Assembly: GCA_051004015.1 (NCBI GenBank)
Contig: JBPCKT010000149.1
Span: forward strand, 1 to 64,000
DNA from: SXOA01 sp051004015
Lineage (GTDB): Bacteria > Planctomycetota > Planctomycetia > Pirellulales > Pirellulaceae
DNA length: 64,000 nucleotides
Reading direction: 5' to 3'
Positions 27,661-35,846 of the stretch are shown here, one piece after another (positions within the stretch are counted from its first letter, which is position 1; each line of letters starts with the position of its first letter). Under the pieces are notes generated by a model. That model had not been told where the DNA came from. It did no database searches and was given only the letters and a program-made list of their open reading frames with translations. The translations under genes were made by a program, and so were the position numbers.

Positions 27661-27744
27661 AACGTTGCCTCCTGGTACATTTCATGACGCAAATCATGGA
27701 TGACACAGGACTTGTGAAATGATGCAAGCGGCCAGTTCGAGCAT

Positions 27745-28371
27745 CTACTCTCCGATGTCTCCGAGCTCGCGGCGGAGTCGCAAAAGAACGCGCGATTTGG
27801 AGACTCGGACGGTGCCCGGCTTCATGGAGAGGTCCGCGGCCACGTCGCTGGCGGTGCGGCCGTCGATGACGACCCCCCAGAAGGCTTGCCAGGTCCGCTC
27901 GTGGAACTCTCCTCGGATGGACTCGAGGGCGCGGAGCAAGACATCGTTGAAAACGAGGTCGTCTTTGCAGTCCGGGGCAGGGGAGGGGAGTTCTTCATCC
28001 GCGGGGTCGCGAATTTCCTGCAGCCGCATCGAGGCTTCGGTTCCACCGATGGCGGCCGGCTCGCGGCTCTTGCGCTGAAAGTGGTCCAGCGTCTTGTTGC
28101 GGGCGATGGTCATCAGCCAGCCTCGGAATGTGTCGCCGGGTCGGTCCTTGCGGAAACGATGGAGGTGGGAGGCGACGGCGGAGAAGACTTCTTGCAGCAC
28201 GTCCACGATGTCCTGCTGCAGGACCCCCCAGCGGCGGCACCAGGAGGCGACGAGCGGCGCGTACAGCGTCACCAGGCGTTCCCAGGCGGCGGCGTCGGCC
28301 AGGCGGGCTTCGTTCAGCAGACTGCGGGAAGTGGAACCGCCGGGGGCCCGTTGCTCCGAGGCTTCGGTCAT
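27745..28371 (-). CDS. ECF sigma factor coupled to a kinase
   Basis: A 208-residue protein. Region 2: LVTLYAPLVASWCRRWGVLQ, DIVDVLQEVFSAVASHLHRF and FRGWLMTIARNKTLDHFQRK. Region 4: FHERTWQAFWGVVIDGRTAS and DVAADLSMKPGTVRVSKSRV. This is the planctomycete ECF type that is encoded next to serine/threonine kinases. Its ATG overlaps the stop of the upstream kinase gene (ATGA, 28368-28371), so the two are translated together. Phosphorylation by the kinase may gate its activity, as proposed for such pairs. Confidence 0.92.
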   Translation of the reverse strand: MTEASEQRAPGGSTSRSLLNEARLADAAAWERLVTLYAPLVASWCRRWGVLQQDIVDVLQEVFSAVASHLHRFRKDRPGDTFRGWLMTIARNKTLDHFQRKSREPAAIGGTEASMRLQEIRDPADEELPSPAPDCKDDLVFNDVLLRALESIRGEFHERTWQAFWGVVIDGRTASDVAADLSMKPGTVRVSKSRVLLRLRRELGDIGE

Positions 28372-30302
28372 AGGCGTCCCCCTTGCCGCCGCCGCGAGAT
28401 GGCGGTGACCGCGATGCTAAGGACGACGAGCAGCGTGGAGATTGCCGCCATTAGGCTGAACGCTCCGCGGAGGCCGGCCTGCGTCAGCTCAATCTCCTGG
28501 TCGAGCGGGCGGACGATTTTCAAAACGCCGACGACGTCTCCTACCTTCCAGTCCCGCTTGGGGCTTTTGCTGGTTGGGCTGGTATCGTTGTGGCAGCCGA
28601 GGCAGCTCTTCTCCATGTGGCGGGCGGCGTAGTAGTGCAGCTCGCGCTTGCCCCCTGTTTCGACGAACCGCGTGTATTCCTGTTGCGGCTCATCGGTCGG
28701 CCTGGCGTTGGACTCGAGCCAGTCGAGGGCGGCCCGCTCCACCTCATCCTGCGGGCCCCCTTTTTCACGCCCCGGCCAGGGATTGCGGCTAAAGACGCGG
28801 ACTTGCATCCCCGGATTGCGGCGGCTGATTCGCTCCCCCAAGTCGATGGAGAATGTGGCCGGCAACGGCAGGGCAGGGTGGACATTGCGATAATCCTGCG
28901 TGATTTGCACGCCGGTTGTCTTGGTGTTGATGTCCTCGATCTCCTCGCTGTAGTATCTCCAGACTTCGTCCAGCATCTTGTTCTCCAGCCGGGCACTCGC
29001 GATCGCCGTCTGGCGGACAAAAAACTCCGAGAGGCTGGACAAATACCACAGGCCCGCGACGGAGCCGAAGATGACGGCGAAGAGAACGCTGACCGCGAGC
29101 GGATAACGCTGGCACCACCGCCAGGTCCGTTCGATGCTCCCCATCGGGCGAGCCAGCGGGTGCCGCCCTTCCTGAAATCGCCGCAGATCGGCCTCCATGT
29201 CGCGGCCGTTTTGATATCGCCGCGACGGCGACTTGCTGATGGCTTTGAGGCAGATGATTTCCAGGTCGCGGGGAATATCCGGCCGGAGGCGGCGGGGCGG
29301 ACGCGGGTCGTCCTCCAGCACTTGCAATAGGAGGGCCCGGCGGTCGCCACGGAAAGGGCGCTCGCCGGTGAGCATTTCATAGAGGACGACGCCCAAGCTG
29401 TAGATGTCGCTGCGGGCGTCGACCTGGTGCGACTCGCCCGCAGCCTGCTCGGGGGACATGTAGGCCGGGGTGCCGAGGACGCGGCCGTCGGAGGTCATGG
29501 TCTGGTCGCCGGTGTCCCGCTTCGCCAGGCCAAAATCCATCAGGTGGGCCCGCCCCTTCTGATCGAGAATGATATTACTGGGTTTGATGTCCCGATGGAT
29601 GACGCCGTGCTCGTGGGCGTAGTGCAGGGCGGCGGCGAGCTCGCCGGCAATGGTGGCGGCTTCTGGCGGAGCAAGGCCGCCGGCATGGTCCGTGAGGCGC
29701 TTTTCGAGCGTGGGGCCATCGATGAACTCGCAGACCAGGAACCAGACGCTGTCTTCGGTCTGGCCCGTTTCGTAAAGGCTGACGATGGAAGGATGCTTGA
29801 GCTGGGCGGCGCTGCGAGCTTCGCGGAGGAATCGCTCCACGTCCTCCGCGGACGCAAAGTTTCCCGCCCGCTGGACCTTGAGAGCGACGATCCGTTCCAG
29901 GCGCGGGTCCCAGGCCTGAAAGACATAGCCGAACGAGCCGACGCCGAGCTCCGAGCGGAGCTCGAAGCGGTCGAGGCAGACCGGGCCTTCCAGCAGGCGG
30001 CGAGCCAAGCCGCGGCCGGCGTCGGCAGCAATACGGGAGGTGCCGGAATGCGTGTTGCCCGTGAGGACGGCGCGTGCCCAGGATTGCTCGTCCTTTTCGG
30101 CGGTGCTGGCGGCGACGGAAGCCGAAAGGTGCTGGAGCTGGTCAACGAGGGGGTCGCTAGAGAGGTCCAGTTCTTCCAACTGGGTCAGGCAGGCTGGGCA
30201 AGATTCGACGTGCTGGGCGACCGCTTCAAATTCGCTACCGACAAAGCGGCCGTGGGAGAATTCCCGTAGCTTATCTGCCGATGGGCAAAGGGGTTGTGAC
30301 AT
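28368..30302 (-). CDS. Membrane serine/threonine kinase with zinc-finger N-terminus and haem-type CxxCH sensor
   Basis: A 644-residue protein. I chose MSQPLCPSADKLREFSHGRF because the kinase at 63199 starts the same way. Residues about 30-40 hold the anti-sigma-like zinc motif HVESCPACL. The kinase domain (about 113-375) shows LGVGSFGYVFQAWDPRLERI, VALKVQ, HRDIKPSNIILD, MDFGLAKRD and TPAYMSPEQA, so it should be active. A transmembrane segment (LAVSVLFAVIFGSVAGLWYL) leads to an extracytoplasmic Tll0287/DUF3365-like domain with the haem motif KSCLGCHND, and then a second membrane segment near the C-terminus. I infer a redox or ligand sensor signalling to the coupled sigma factor. Confidence 0.9.
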   Translation of the reverse strand: MSQPLCPSADKLREFSHGRFVGSEFEAVAQHVESCPACLTQLEELDLSSDPLVDQLQHLSASVAASTAEKDEQSWARAVLTGNTHSGTSRIAADAGRGLARRLLEGPVCLDRFELRSELGVGSFGYVFQAWDPRLERIVALKVQRAGNFASAEDVERFLREARSAAQLKHPSIVSLYETGQTEDSVWFLVCEFIDGPTLEKRLTDHAGGLAPPEAATIAGELAAALHYAHEHGVIHRDIKPSNIILDQKGRAHLMDFGLAKRDTGDQTMTSDGRVLGTPAYMSPEQAAGESHQVDARSDIYSLGVVLYEMLTGERPFRGDRRALLLQVLEDDPRPPRRLRPDIPRDLEIICLKAISKSPSRRYQNGRDMEADLRRFQEGRHPLARPMGSIERTWRWCQRYPLAVSVLFAVIFGSVAGLWYLSSLSEFFVRQTAIASARLENKMLDEVWRYYSEEIEDINTKTTGVQITQDYRNVHPALPLPATFSIDLGERISRRNPGMQVRVFSRNPWPGREKGGPQDEVERAALDWLESNARPTDEPQQEYTRFVETGGKRELHYYAARHMEKSCLGCHNDTSPTSKSPKRDWKVGDVVGVLKIVRPLDQEIELTQAGLRGAFSLMAAISTLLVVLSIAVTAISRRRQGGRL

Positions 30303-30451
30303 GTTCGGATTATTAGGGAACGGGTGCAGACCAGCATTCATCATAACAGGCTTGCGTTACAATCACGTGTAACGGGGGTCCGTTCTTGAATCTGTAGGAT
30401 GCATCCTACCCAAGCGATGACGCCTCTTTCCTTCCTCTCCTGGAGAAGCCC

Positions 30452-32008
30452 ATGATTCCTTCCTCTCGTCGCGAATTCCTGATGGATGTTGGCCGCGGAA
30501 TGCTGGTCGCCGGCATCGGCACTTCGGTCGCAAGCAATTTGGGGTTCTCCACGGCGTTCGCGGACCGCGGGCCGGAGAGCCTGAAGCTCGGTTCCTACGA
30601 ATCGCTCGTCGAACTCCTCCGCAGCACGCCGCCGGAAAAGCTCCAGCCGATTTTGGTTGCCAAACTGAAGGCGGGCGAAGTCGATAACAAGCAGCTTATC
30701 TCGGCTGCCGCCCTGGCGAATGCCGAAGCTTTTGGCGGGACGGATTATGTCGGCTATCACACGGCTATGGCGATGCTTCCCGCTTTGGGAATGACGCAGC
30801 AACTTCCGACCGAGCGCCAGTCATTACCGGTCCTGAAGGTCATCTACCGCAATTCGCAGCAGTGTCTCTCTCACGGCGGAGCTTCCAAGCCGACGCTGAT
30901 GGCTTTGCATGCCGCAGAGCACTCGGCAGAAGGGGACATGGGCCTCAAAATTCGCGAAGCCTGCCGCAGCGCGGATTTGAACGCTGCCGAGAACCTCTTC
31001 GGCAGCATGACCAGCGCGTCGACGAAGGAAATGTTCAACGCCATCCAGCCGGCGGTTCAGGACGACATCAACGTGCATCGGTTCGTATTTGCCCATCGCA
31101 CCTATGGGCTCATCGGACTGCTCGGCAAAGAATATGCCCACACACTGCTGCGGCAGTCGGTCCGCCAAATGGTCGATTTCGAAGCCGAGCACAAGCGGCA
31201 CAAACACCCCGACAATCCGATCCGCGCCCTGCTTCCGAAGCTGCTCGACCAATACAAGCTGGTCGGCAAGACGCCGGGCAAGAAGGACCCGGGTGATGCC
31301 GCGGTCGATGAGCTGGCCAAGACGGTTTACAACGGTCCGCCGGCGAAATCCGCCGATGCCGTGGCTGCCGCTTTGGCCGATGGGATTGATCCGGAAGTGG
31401 TCGGCGAAGCGATCTCGCTGGCGTCCAACATGCTGTGCCTCCGCCAAGGGATTGACGGCAACCGCTGGCGAACCCACGGCGACTCGGCGGGTGTCCACTC
31501 GTCCGACGCGACGAACGCCTTCCGCAATATGGCCCGTAACACCGATGCGAAGCACGGCATCGCCGGCCTGATCGTCGCGGCTTATCACAGCGCCAGCCAC
31601 ACGCCGTTTTCTGGCGATGCCTATCCGCTGGAGAACCATCGTAAGTCCGTCAAGGCGACCGATGCGGCAGGACTGCTCGCCGAGTGCGAAGACGCCGTCA
31701 AAGCCAACGATCAGGGCCGCGCTTCCGCTGCGATCCAGATCTACGGCGAGAAGGGCTTCCCGGTGGACGGGGTCTTCCAGACGCTGATCAAGTACACGAT
31801 CAGCGAGGACGGCCGCTTGCACGGAGAGAAGTTCTTCCACACGGTTGGCGAAGAGTACAAGACGATTCGCCCGGCGTTCCGCTGGCGGCAGATCACCGCC
31901 CTGGCCCGCGTCACCGCGAGCGCCTACGGCTATGACCGCCAGGACAAGCACGGCTTCCACGCACCGGGATATGAAGAAGCCTGCAAGTTGCTGGGCGTAA
32001 CGGCGTAA
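30452..32008 (+). CDS. Tat-exported hypothetical protein, 518 aa
   Basis: The N-terminus MIPSSRREFLMDVGRGMLVA, followed by GIGTSVASNLGFSTAFA, is a clear twin-arginine leader (SRREFLM). The mature part starts ESLKLGSYESLVELLRSTPP and is alpha-helical. It has conserved-looking His-containing segments (DYVGYHTAMAMLPAL, QQCLSHGG, HAAEHSAEGDMG, HRFVFAHRTYGLIGLLGKEY, AAYHSASHTPFSGDAYPLEN) that could bind metal or haem. I know such proteins as planctomycete conserved hypotheticals but cannot name a function. A strong terminator follows its stop codon, so it is probably monocistronic. Confidence 0.78.
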   Translation: MIPSSRREFLMDVGRGMLVAGIGTSVASNLGFSTAFADRGPESLKLGSYESLVELLRSTPPEKLQPILVAKLKAGEVDNKQLISAAALANAEAFGGTDYVGYHTAMAMLPALGMTQQLPTERQSLPVLKVIYRNSQQCLSHGGASKPTLMALHAAEHSAEGDMGLKIREACRSADLNAAENLFGSMTSASTKEMFNAIQPAVQDDINVHRFVFAHRTYGLIGLLGKEYAHTLLRQSVRQMVDFEAEHKRHKHPDNPIRALLPKLLDQYKLVGKTPGKKDPGDAAVDELAKTVYNGPPAKSADAVAAALADGIDPEVVGEAISLASNMLCLRQGIDGNRWRTHGDSAGVHSSDATNAFRNMARNTDAKHGIAGLIVAAYHSASHTPFSGDAYPLENHRKSVKATDAAGLLAECEDAVKANDQGRASAAIQIYGEKGFPVDGVFQTLIKYTISEDGRLHGEKFFHTVGEEYKTIRPAFRWRQITALARVTASAYGYDRQDKHGFHAPGYEEACKLLGVTA

Positions 32009-32040
32009 AGCGGGGGATCGGCAGAATTGCTGAAAATCAA

Positions 32041-32076
32041 GCAGGACGACGCCAGAAGCGTCGTCCTGCTGTTTTT
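32041..32076 (+). terminator. Rho-independent terminator
   Basis: A 12-bp perfect stem GCAGGACGACGC / GCGTCGTCCTGC, loop CAGAA, followed by TGTTTTT. It lies 33 bp after the stop of the Tat-exported protein and just before the 3' end of the convergent gene. Confidence 0.92.
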
Positions 32077-32082
32077 GGCACT

Positions 32083-32394
32083 CTACGAAACGCTGATCTG
32101 CCCCGGCGCGAACATCCAGGGCCACATGAAGTAGTTGATGCGGCGGATCTCGCCGGGGCGAAGCATGATGGGCACATCCGCCCGGCCGTATTTTTCCATG
32201 AATATGTAGGGAAACGAGATGGTGAAGTGATACTGCCCCGGCGGCAGGTCGTAGAACTTGGTTCCCCAATACTTCCGATCGGGATGGCCGTTAATCTCGG
32301 TTACCGGAGTGCAGAAGAACAGAAAGAAAGCCAGCGGAAAGAACCCCGTATGGACTTCCACACCGGTGCGCGGACCCGCCATTGGTTGTGACAT
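32083..32394 (-). CDS. Hypothetical protein, 103 aa
   Basis: Starts MSQPMAGPRTGVEVHTGFFP. One hydrophobic stretch (GFFPLAFFLFFCTPVTEING) is followed by a beta-sandwich-like region: YWGTKFYDLPPGQYHFTISF, MLRPGEIRRINYFMWPWMFA. The DLPPGxYxFTISFPY pattern suggests a carrier-type Ig or carboxypeptidase-regulatory-like fold. Similar short proteins occur in actinobacteria and planctomycetes with no assigned role. An upstream ATG would add six residues. Confidence 0.6.
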   Translation of the reverse strand: MSQPMAGPRTGVEVHTGFFPLAFFLFFCTPVTEINGHPDRKYWGTKFYDLPPGQYHFTISFPYIFMEKYGRADVPIMLRPGEIRRINYFMWPWMFAPGQISVS

Positions 32395-32434
32395 GGGACT
32401 TAAATCCTTCAACCTTGAACTTTGAACTCTCGCT

Positions 32435-33286
32435 TCAGCACTTCCACCGCTTCGCCACGTTCGCCTTCATGAAAGCCAGTGCATCGCGGCTGAGCTGCTC
32501 TTCGCTTTCGTACATCCGCCGCCAGATTTTGGTGGCGGCGGCGATTTCTGGGAGCGCCAGGCCGAAGGCTTCGACGACGAGAGTGTCGTTGTAGCCGACT
32601 TGGTGGAGGGCCTCGAAGGTCTCACACCACTTAACTTCCCCTTGGCCGGGAGTGCCCCGGTCGTTCTCGCTGATGTGGACGTGGCAGAGCATGTCCGCGC
32701 AGCCGTGGATCGCCCGCGAGATGCACTTCTCCTCGATGTTCGAGTGAAACGTGTCGTACATCATACGGCAGTTGGGATGAGCCACCTGGCGGCAGAAGCG
32801 GGCGGCATCGGCGTGACTGTTGAGGAGGTAAGTCTCAAAGCGGTTGAGGCATTCCACGCCAAGCGTCACGCCAACCTTGCCGGCATGCTCCGCCGTCTTC
32901 CGCATCGAATCCACTCCCCATTTCCATTCATCGCCAGTCGGTCCCGCCCCGCTGAAAACGCCGATGGCGGAATGGAACGGCCCAACCAGCTTCGTCGCCC
33001 CCATCGCCGCGCAGCAGTCGAGAACCTTCTTGTTCCCGTCGATTCCCCGTTGGCGATTGGCGGCGTCGGCACTGATGGGGTTGTCGTCCCCTCCGCGAAT
33101 GGTCACAGCGGTTCGGGCCAGGCCGATTTCATCCAGCTTCTTTCCCCATTTGCCGTAATCGAGCCCCGTGTTGAAGATGGGCACTTCCACCGAGTCATAG
33201 CCATAGCTCTTGAGCATGTGGAGCGTGGGGAGGAGGCCGTCGCTGATCTCGCCGGTCCAAAGGAGCAGGTTCATGCCGTACTTCAT
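32435..33286 (-). CDS. Sugar phosphate isomerase/epimerase (TIM barrel, AP-endonuclease-2 family)
   Basis: A 283-residue protein starting MKYGMNLLLWTGEISDGLLP, with GAGGAA about seven bases upstream. It matches D-tagatose 3-epimerase-like TIM-barrel proteins: YGYDSVEVPIFNTGLDYGKW, VECLNRFETYLLN (metal Glu), CRMMYDTFHSNIEEKCISRA (metal Asp/His), HVHISENDRGTPGQGEVKWC and VVEAFGLALPE. The likely reaction is aldose-ketose or C3 epimerisation with Mn2+ or Mg2+. Its start overlaps the preceding gene by four bases (ATGA), making it the last gene of a four-gene operon. Confidence 0.88.
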   Translation of the reverse strand: MKYGMNLLLWTGEISDGLLPTLHMLKSYGYDSVEVPIFNTGLDYGKWGKKLDEIGLARTAVTIRGGDDNPISADAANRQRGIDGNKKVLDCCAAMGATKLVGPFHSAIGVFSGAGPTGDEWKWGVDSMRKTAEHAGKVGVTLGVECLNRFETYLLNSHADAARFCRQVAHPNCRMMYDTFHSNIEEKCISRAIHGCADMLCHVHISENDRGTPGQGEVKWCETFEALHQVGYNDTLVVEAFGLALPEIAAATKIWRRMYESEEQLSRDALAFMKANVAKRWKC

Positions 33287-33951
33287 CGCGGAATTTCCTC
33301 GTAAGAGTCGCTTGGTAAGAGTTCGTGTCGGCGATTGCGGACTGCTTGTCGCATTGCCGGAAATAGCATTTGCAAATCGCCCGGCAGTTGCGGCAGCCCA
33401 ACGCGGCGCATGACGTGATTCAGCCGATCGAGCAGTTTGCCATCCTCGGCGTAGTCGTACAAGAACCGTTCCTGCAAAAAACGGGTGACGAGATAGGCCA
33501 CTTTGTCCGACTGCTTCGTGGAGAGGCGGTTGATGGCCGATTGGAGGAATGCGGGATCGGCCTGAGACAGTGCGGCGTAGTAGCGGTCGAGTCTGGCTGG
33601 CTCTTCTTCCGTCAGCGTCGCGTCCAGCAGCAGTTCGACCAGGATATGTCCCAAAAAACTCGGCCGAAAGCTGTCGTCCGCCGGCAGAACGTCCCGAATC
33701 TGGAGCGTGAAAGCCAGGATCAACTCGTTGAAGGCCGTCGTCTGATGGAACCACTCGTCGTCGCGGTGATGCTGCACTAATCCTCGCGCCAGTGCCGCCA
33801 GGTTTTCGTCTGGATCATCGACAAACAGCGCCGCCTTCTTCCCCCGAGCCCGCATCTTGCGATCAATCACGCTCAGCCAATCCGGCACCGCCGTCCCCGC
33901 CAGGAAATACGGCTGCTCCGCAAATCGCCAGCCATGGGCGAGGTAGTTCAT
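33283..33951 (-). CDS. AcpH-like (acyl carrier protein phosphodiesterase-type) HD-fold protein
   Basis: A 222-residue soluble protein. MNYLAHGWRFAEQPYFLAGT, then AVPDWLSVID, recalls the AcpH N-terminus (MNFLAHLxLA...GNxxxD). GLVQHHRDDEWFHQTTAFNE and SFLGHILVELLLDATL supply the His/Asp residues expected of the fold. The true substrate is uncertain, since AcpH homologues in planctomycetes are distant. Both ends overlap neighbours by ATGA: it follows a RelE/ParE-like toxin gene and precedes the epimerase gene. Confidence 0.65.
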   Translation of the reverse strand: MNYLAHGWRFAEQPYFLAGTAVPDWLSVIDRKMRARGKKAALFVDDPDENLAALARGLVQHHRDDEWFHQTTAFNELILAFTLQIRDVLPADDSFRPSFLGHILVELLLDATLTEEEPARLDRYYAALSQADPAFLQSAINRLSTKQSDKVAYLVTRFLQERFLYDYAEDGKLLDRLNHVMRRVGLPQLPGDLQMLFPAMRQAVRNRRHELLPSDSYEEIPR

Positions 33952-34232
33952 TGACTTGGCTGAAGGAGATCATCTTCCCAAAATTGCACATGGAAAACCC
34001 GAACCGTAGCATCGACTTCCGAAATTCGAAACAGCACCGACAGAGGAATGGATACCACGTAACGGGAACGGTCCGAGAACGGCTCGCCGACTTGATGCGG
34101 CTGCGTCACTAGCCGCCGGTCCAAATCGTTGGCAGCGTCCGTGATTTCCTGCCGCACGCGCAAATTCTTGAGCCATAACTCGGCGAGCTTGTCGCTGGTT
34201 TGCTTGTTCCAGACGACCGTGTAGCGGATCAT
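33948..34232 (-). CDS. RelE/ParE-like toxin, copy 1
   Basis: A 94-residue protein starting MIRYTVVWNKQTSDKLAELW. The segments LKNLRVRQEITDAANDLDRR and VVSIPLSVLFRISEVDATVR fit the RelE/ParE superfamily size and secondary structure (beta-alpha-alpha-beta-beta-beta). It is clearly related to the protein at 53959 (MKYTVIWEPDAANELARLWL, TVADAANEIDRLL). Toxic activity is unproven. ATGA overlaps on both sides tie it to the antitoxin gene upstream and to the AcpH-like gene downstream. Confidence 0.75.
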   Translation of the reverse strand: MIRYTVVWNKQTSDKLAELWLKNLRVRQEITDAANDLDRRLVTQPHQVGEPFSDRSRYVVSIPLSVLFRISEVDATVRVFHVQFWEDDLLQPSQ

Positions 34233-34477
34233 GGAGCGCCCAGCTTGTTCAACCGCTCCAGGATTTCCGCCGTCGTGTACCAAGTCGTGCAGGTATCGGC
34301 CTCCCTTTCGGCAGCCGCGACTTCTTCCGCTGAAAACACGGGGGGATTCGCGGAATAGACTTTTCCCGATTTGGTGATGAACGCCAGCGGACTTCCGTCG
34401 GGTCGGCAGATGGCAATGGGGTAGTCCGACCTCCCTAGCGCTTCTGCTTGTTCGGAAGTAAGCACGATTTTTGACAT
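34229..34477 (-). CDS. Antitoxin-like protein, copy 1
   Basis: An 82-residue protein starting MSKIVLTSEQAEALGRSDYP. The first part (VLTSEQAEALG...IAICRPDGSPLAFITKSGK) resembles the short planctomycete antitoxin family with a VxLxxExxxxL...DxxGxxLGYF pattern, as in the copy at 54222. The C-terminus is helical and acidic (EEVAAAEREADTCTTWYTTA). It is the first gene of the operon, preceded by a promoter with an overlapping palindrome, consistent with autoregulation. Confidence 0.7.
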   Translation of the reverse strand: MSKIVLTSEQAEALGRSDYPIAICRPDGSPLAFITKSGKVYSANPPVFSAEEVAAAEREADTCTTWYTTAEILERLNKLGAP

Positions 34478-34517
34478 GGCGATGCGCCTTTGGCGGAGAG
34501 TCATTTTCGACCACCCA

Positions 34518-34544
34518 ATTATACCACACGACAGTTAAATGTCG
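34518..34544 (-). promoter_or_regulatory. Promoter with overlapping palindromic operator for the antitoxin operon
   Basis: On the minus strand, -10 TATAAT is at 34523-34518 with a -35-like GCGACA 16 bp upstream. The palindrome CGACA-TTTAAC-TGTCG (34544-34529) covers the -35 region. It shares the TGTC/GACA words with the operators at 26415-26447. Confidence 0.65.
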
Positions 34545-34555
34545 CGTTTTGCCAA

Positions 34556-35695
34556 TTATCCCACTCCTGTCCAAGCTCCACTCTTCGCACTTGTCAGCAC
34601 CGCGTCGCACACCTGCTGCGTCTCCAGGGCGTCGCGAAAAGTTGGCCCCGCCGGTTTGCCGGTGGAGAGCCCTTCCAGGAAATCGGCGACCTGGTGGACG
34701 AAGCTGTGCTCGTAGCCGATGGCGAGGCCGGGGACCCACCACTTGCTCATGTAGGGATGGTCGCCGTCGGTGACATGGATGCTGCTCCAGGCCCGCAGCG
34801 GACCTTCGGTCCGGTGGTCAAACCATTGCAGGCGGTGCAAATCGTGCAGGTCCCACTTGATCGAAGCGTGCTCGCCATTGATCTCGAAGGTGTACAGGGC
34901 CTTGTGGCCGCGGGCATAGCGAGTCGATTCGAACAGGCCGAGCGATCCATTCTTGAAATGGCAAAGGAACGCGCAGGCGTCGTCGATGCCGACTTTTTCC
35001 ATCTTGCCGGTGAGGCTGTGCTTCCTCTCCTTCACAAACGTCTCGGTCATGGCCGTCACGTTGCCGATGCTGCCGTTGAGCCAGAGAGCCGTATCGATGC
35101 AATGGGCCAGCAGGTCGCCGGTCACACCGCTCCCCGCCGCGGCTGCGTCGAGCCGCCAGGTGCCTTGGCCCCCTTGGGGGACATCGGCGTTGATGGTCCA
35201 GTCCTGCAGGAAGTTGGCCCGGTAATGGAAGATGCGCCCCAGCTTGCCGCTATCGATGAGTTGCTTGGCGAAGGTGACCGCGGGGATGCGGCGGTAGTTG
35301 TACCAGACGATGTTGGCCACGCCGGCTTTCTCCACCGCCTGGCACATTTCTTCTCCTTCCGCCCCATTCATCGCCAGCGGCTTCTCGCACAGGATCATCT
35401 TTCCCGCCTTGGCGGCTGCGATGGCGATCTCCTTGTGCAGGTTGTTCGGGACACAAATATCGACCGCATCAATATCCTTCCGCTCCAGCAGCTTCCGCCA
35501 GTCGGTCTCAGTCGATTCATAGCCCCACTGGTCCGCGAACGCTTTCGCCTTGGCCGCATCGCGGGCACACGCCGCCTTGAGGACCGGGGTGTATTCGAGA
35601 TTAAAAAAGTTGCTGACGCGCCGATAGCCATTGCTATGCGCCCGGCCCATAAAGCCGTAACCGATCATGCCGATGTTGAGGGGCTTTTTTGCCAT
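34556..35695 (-). CDS. Gfo/Idh/MocA family NAD(P)-dependent oxidoreductase
   Basis: A 379-residue protein. The Rossmann nucleotide site is LNIGMIGYGFMGRAHSNGYR. The family signature CEKPLAMNGAEGEEM follows at about residue 100, and the catalytic Lys lies in EKP. The C-terminal alpha/beta domain carries HCIDTALWLNGSIGNVTAMT and ends with GLSTGKPAGPTFRDALETQQ. It probably oxidises or reduces a sugar or inositol derivative in the cytoplasm. Such genes are often linked with TIM-barrel isomerases, as here (32435 and 40942). No signal peptide is visible. Confidence 0.92.
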   Translation of the reverse strand: MAKKPLNIGMIGYGFMGRAHSNGYRRVSNFFNLEYTPVLKAACARDAAKAKAFADQWGYESTETDWRKLLERKDIDAVDICVPNNLHKEIAIAAAKAGKMILCEKPLAMNGAEGEEMCQAVEKAGVANIVWYNYRRIPAVTFAKQLIDSGKLGRIFHYRANFLQDWTINADVPQGGQGTWRLDAAAAGSGVTGDLLAHCIDTALWLNGSIGNVTAMTETFVKERKHSLTGKMEKVGIDDACAFLCHFKNGSLGLFESTRYARGHKALYTFEINGEHASIKWDLHDLHRLQWFDHRTEGPLRAWSSIHVTDGDHPYMSKWWVPGLAIGYEHSFVHQVADFLEGLSTGKPAGPTFRDALETQQVCDAVLTSAKSGAWTGVG

Positions 35696-35736
35696 GGAGG
35701 GGTTCTTTCAGGATGGTGGGCTGGGGGATTATCAAA

Positions 35737-35846
35737 AGCGGAGGTCGGAAAGCGGAAAGCGGAAGAAGGAGTAGAGCAGAGGTCGGAAAGTGGAAAGCGG
35801 AACTGTAATGGACTATCCCGCTTTCCGCTTTCAGCTGTCCGCTTTT
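35737..35846. repeat. GGAAAGC heptamer array, inverted pair, overlapping the S23 gene's stop
   Basis: The plus strand carries AAAAGCGGAGGTCGGAAAGC and further GCGGAAA units to 35802. An inverted block at 35816-35846 (CCGCTTTCCGCTTTCAGC, then TGTCCGCTTTT) mirrors it. The inverted block encodes the last codons and the TGA of the four-helix-bundle gene (stop at 35833-35831). Confidence 0.85.

Larger units (their letters stand above)
27131..27744. other. 614-bp non-coding, AT-richer structured region between convergent genes
   Basis: No reading frame here is convincing. The region is visibly poorer in G+C than its neighbours. It contains a consensus-like promoter (27263-27291), an imperfect 18/23-nt inverted repeat (27486-27508 with 27579-27596), a perfect TTGATACA/TGTATCAA palindrome (27519-27537) and further TGATACA or TGTATCA copies near 27546, 27624 and 27652. 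It is a candidate for a small RNA or a remnant of a mobile element. Confidence 0.6.
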
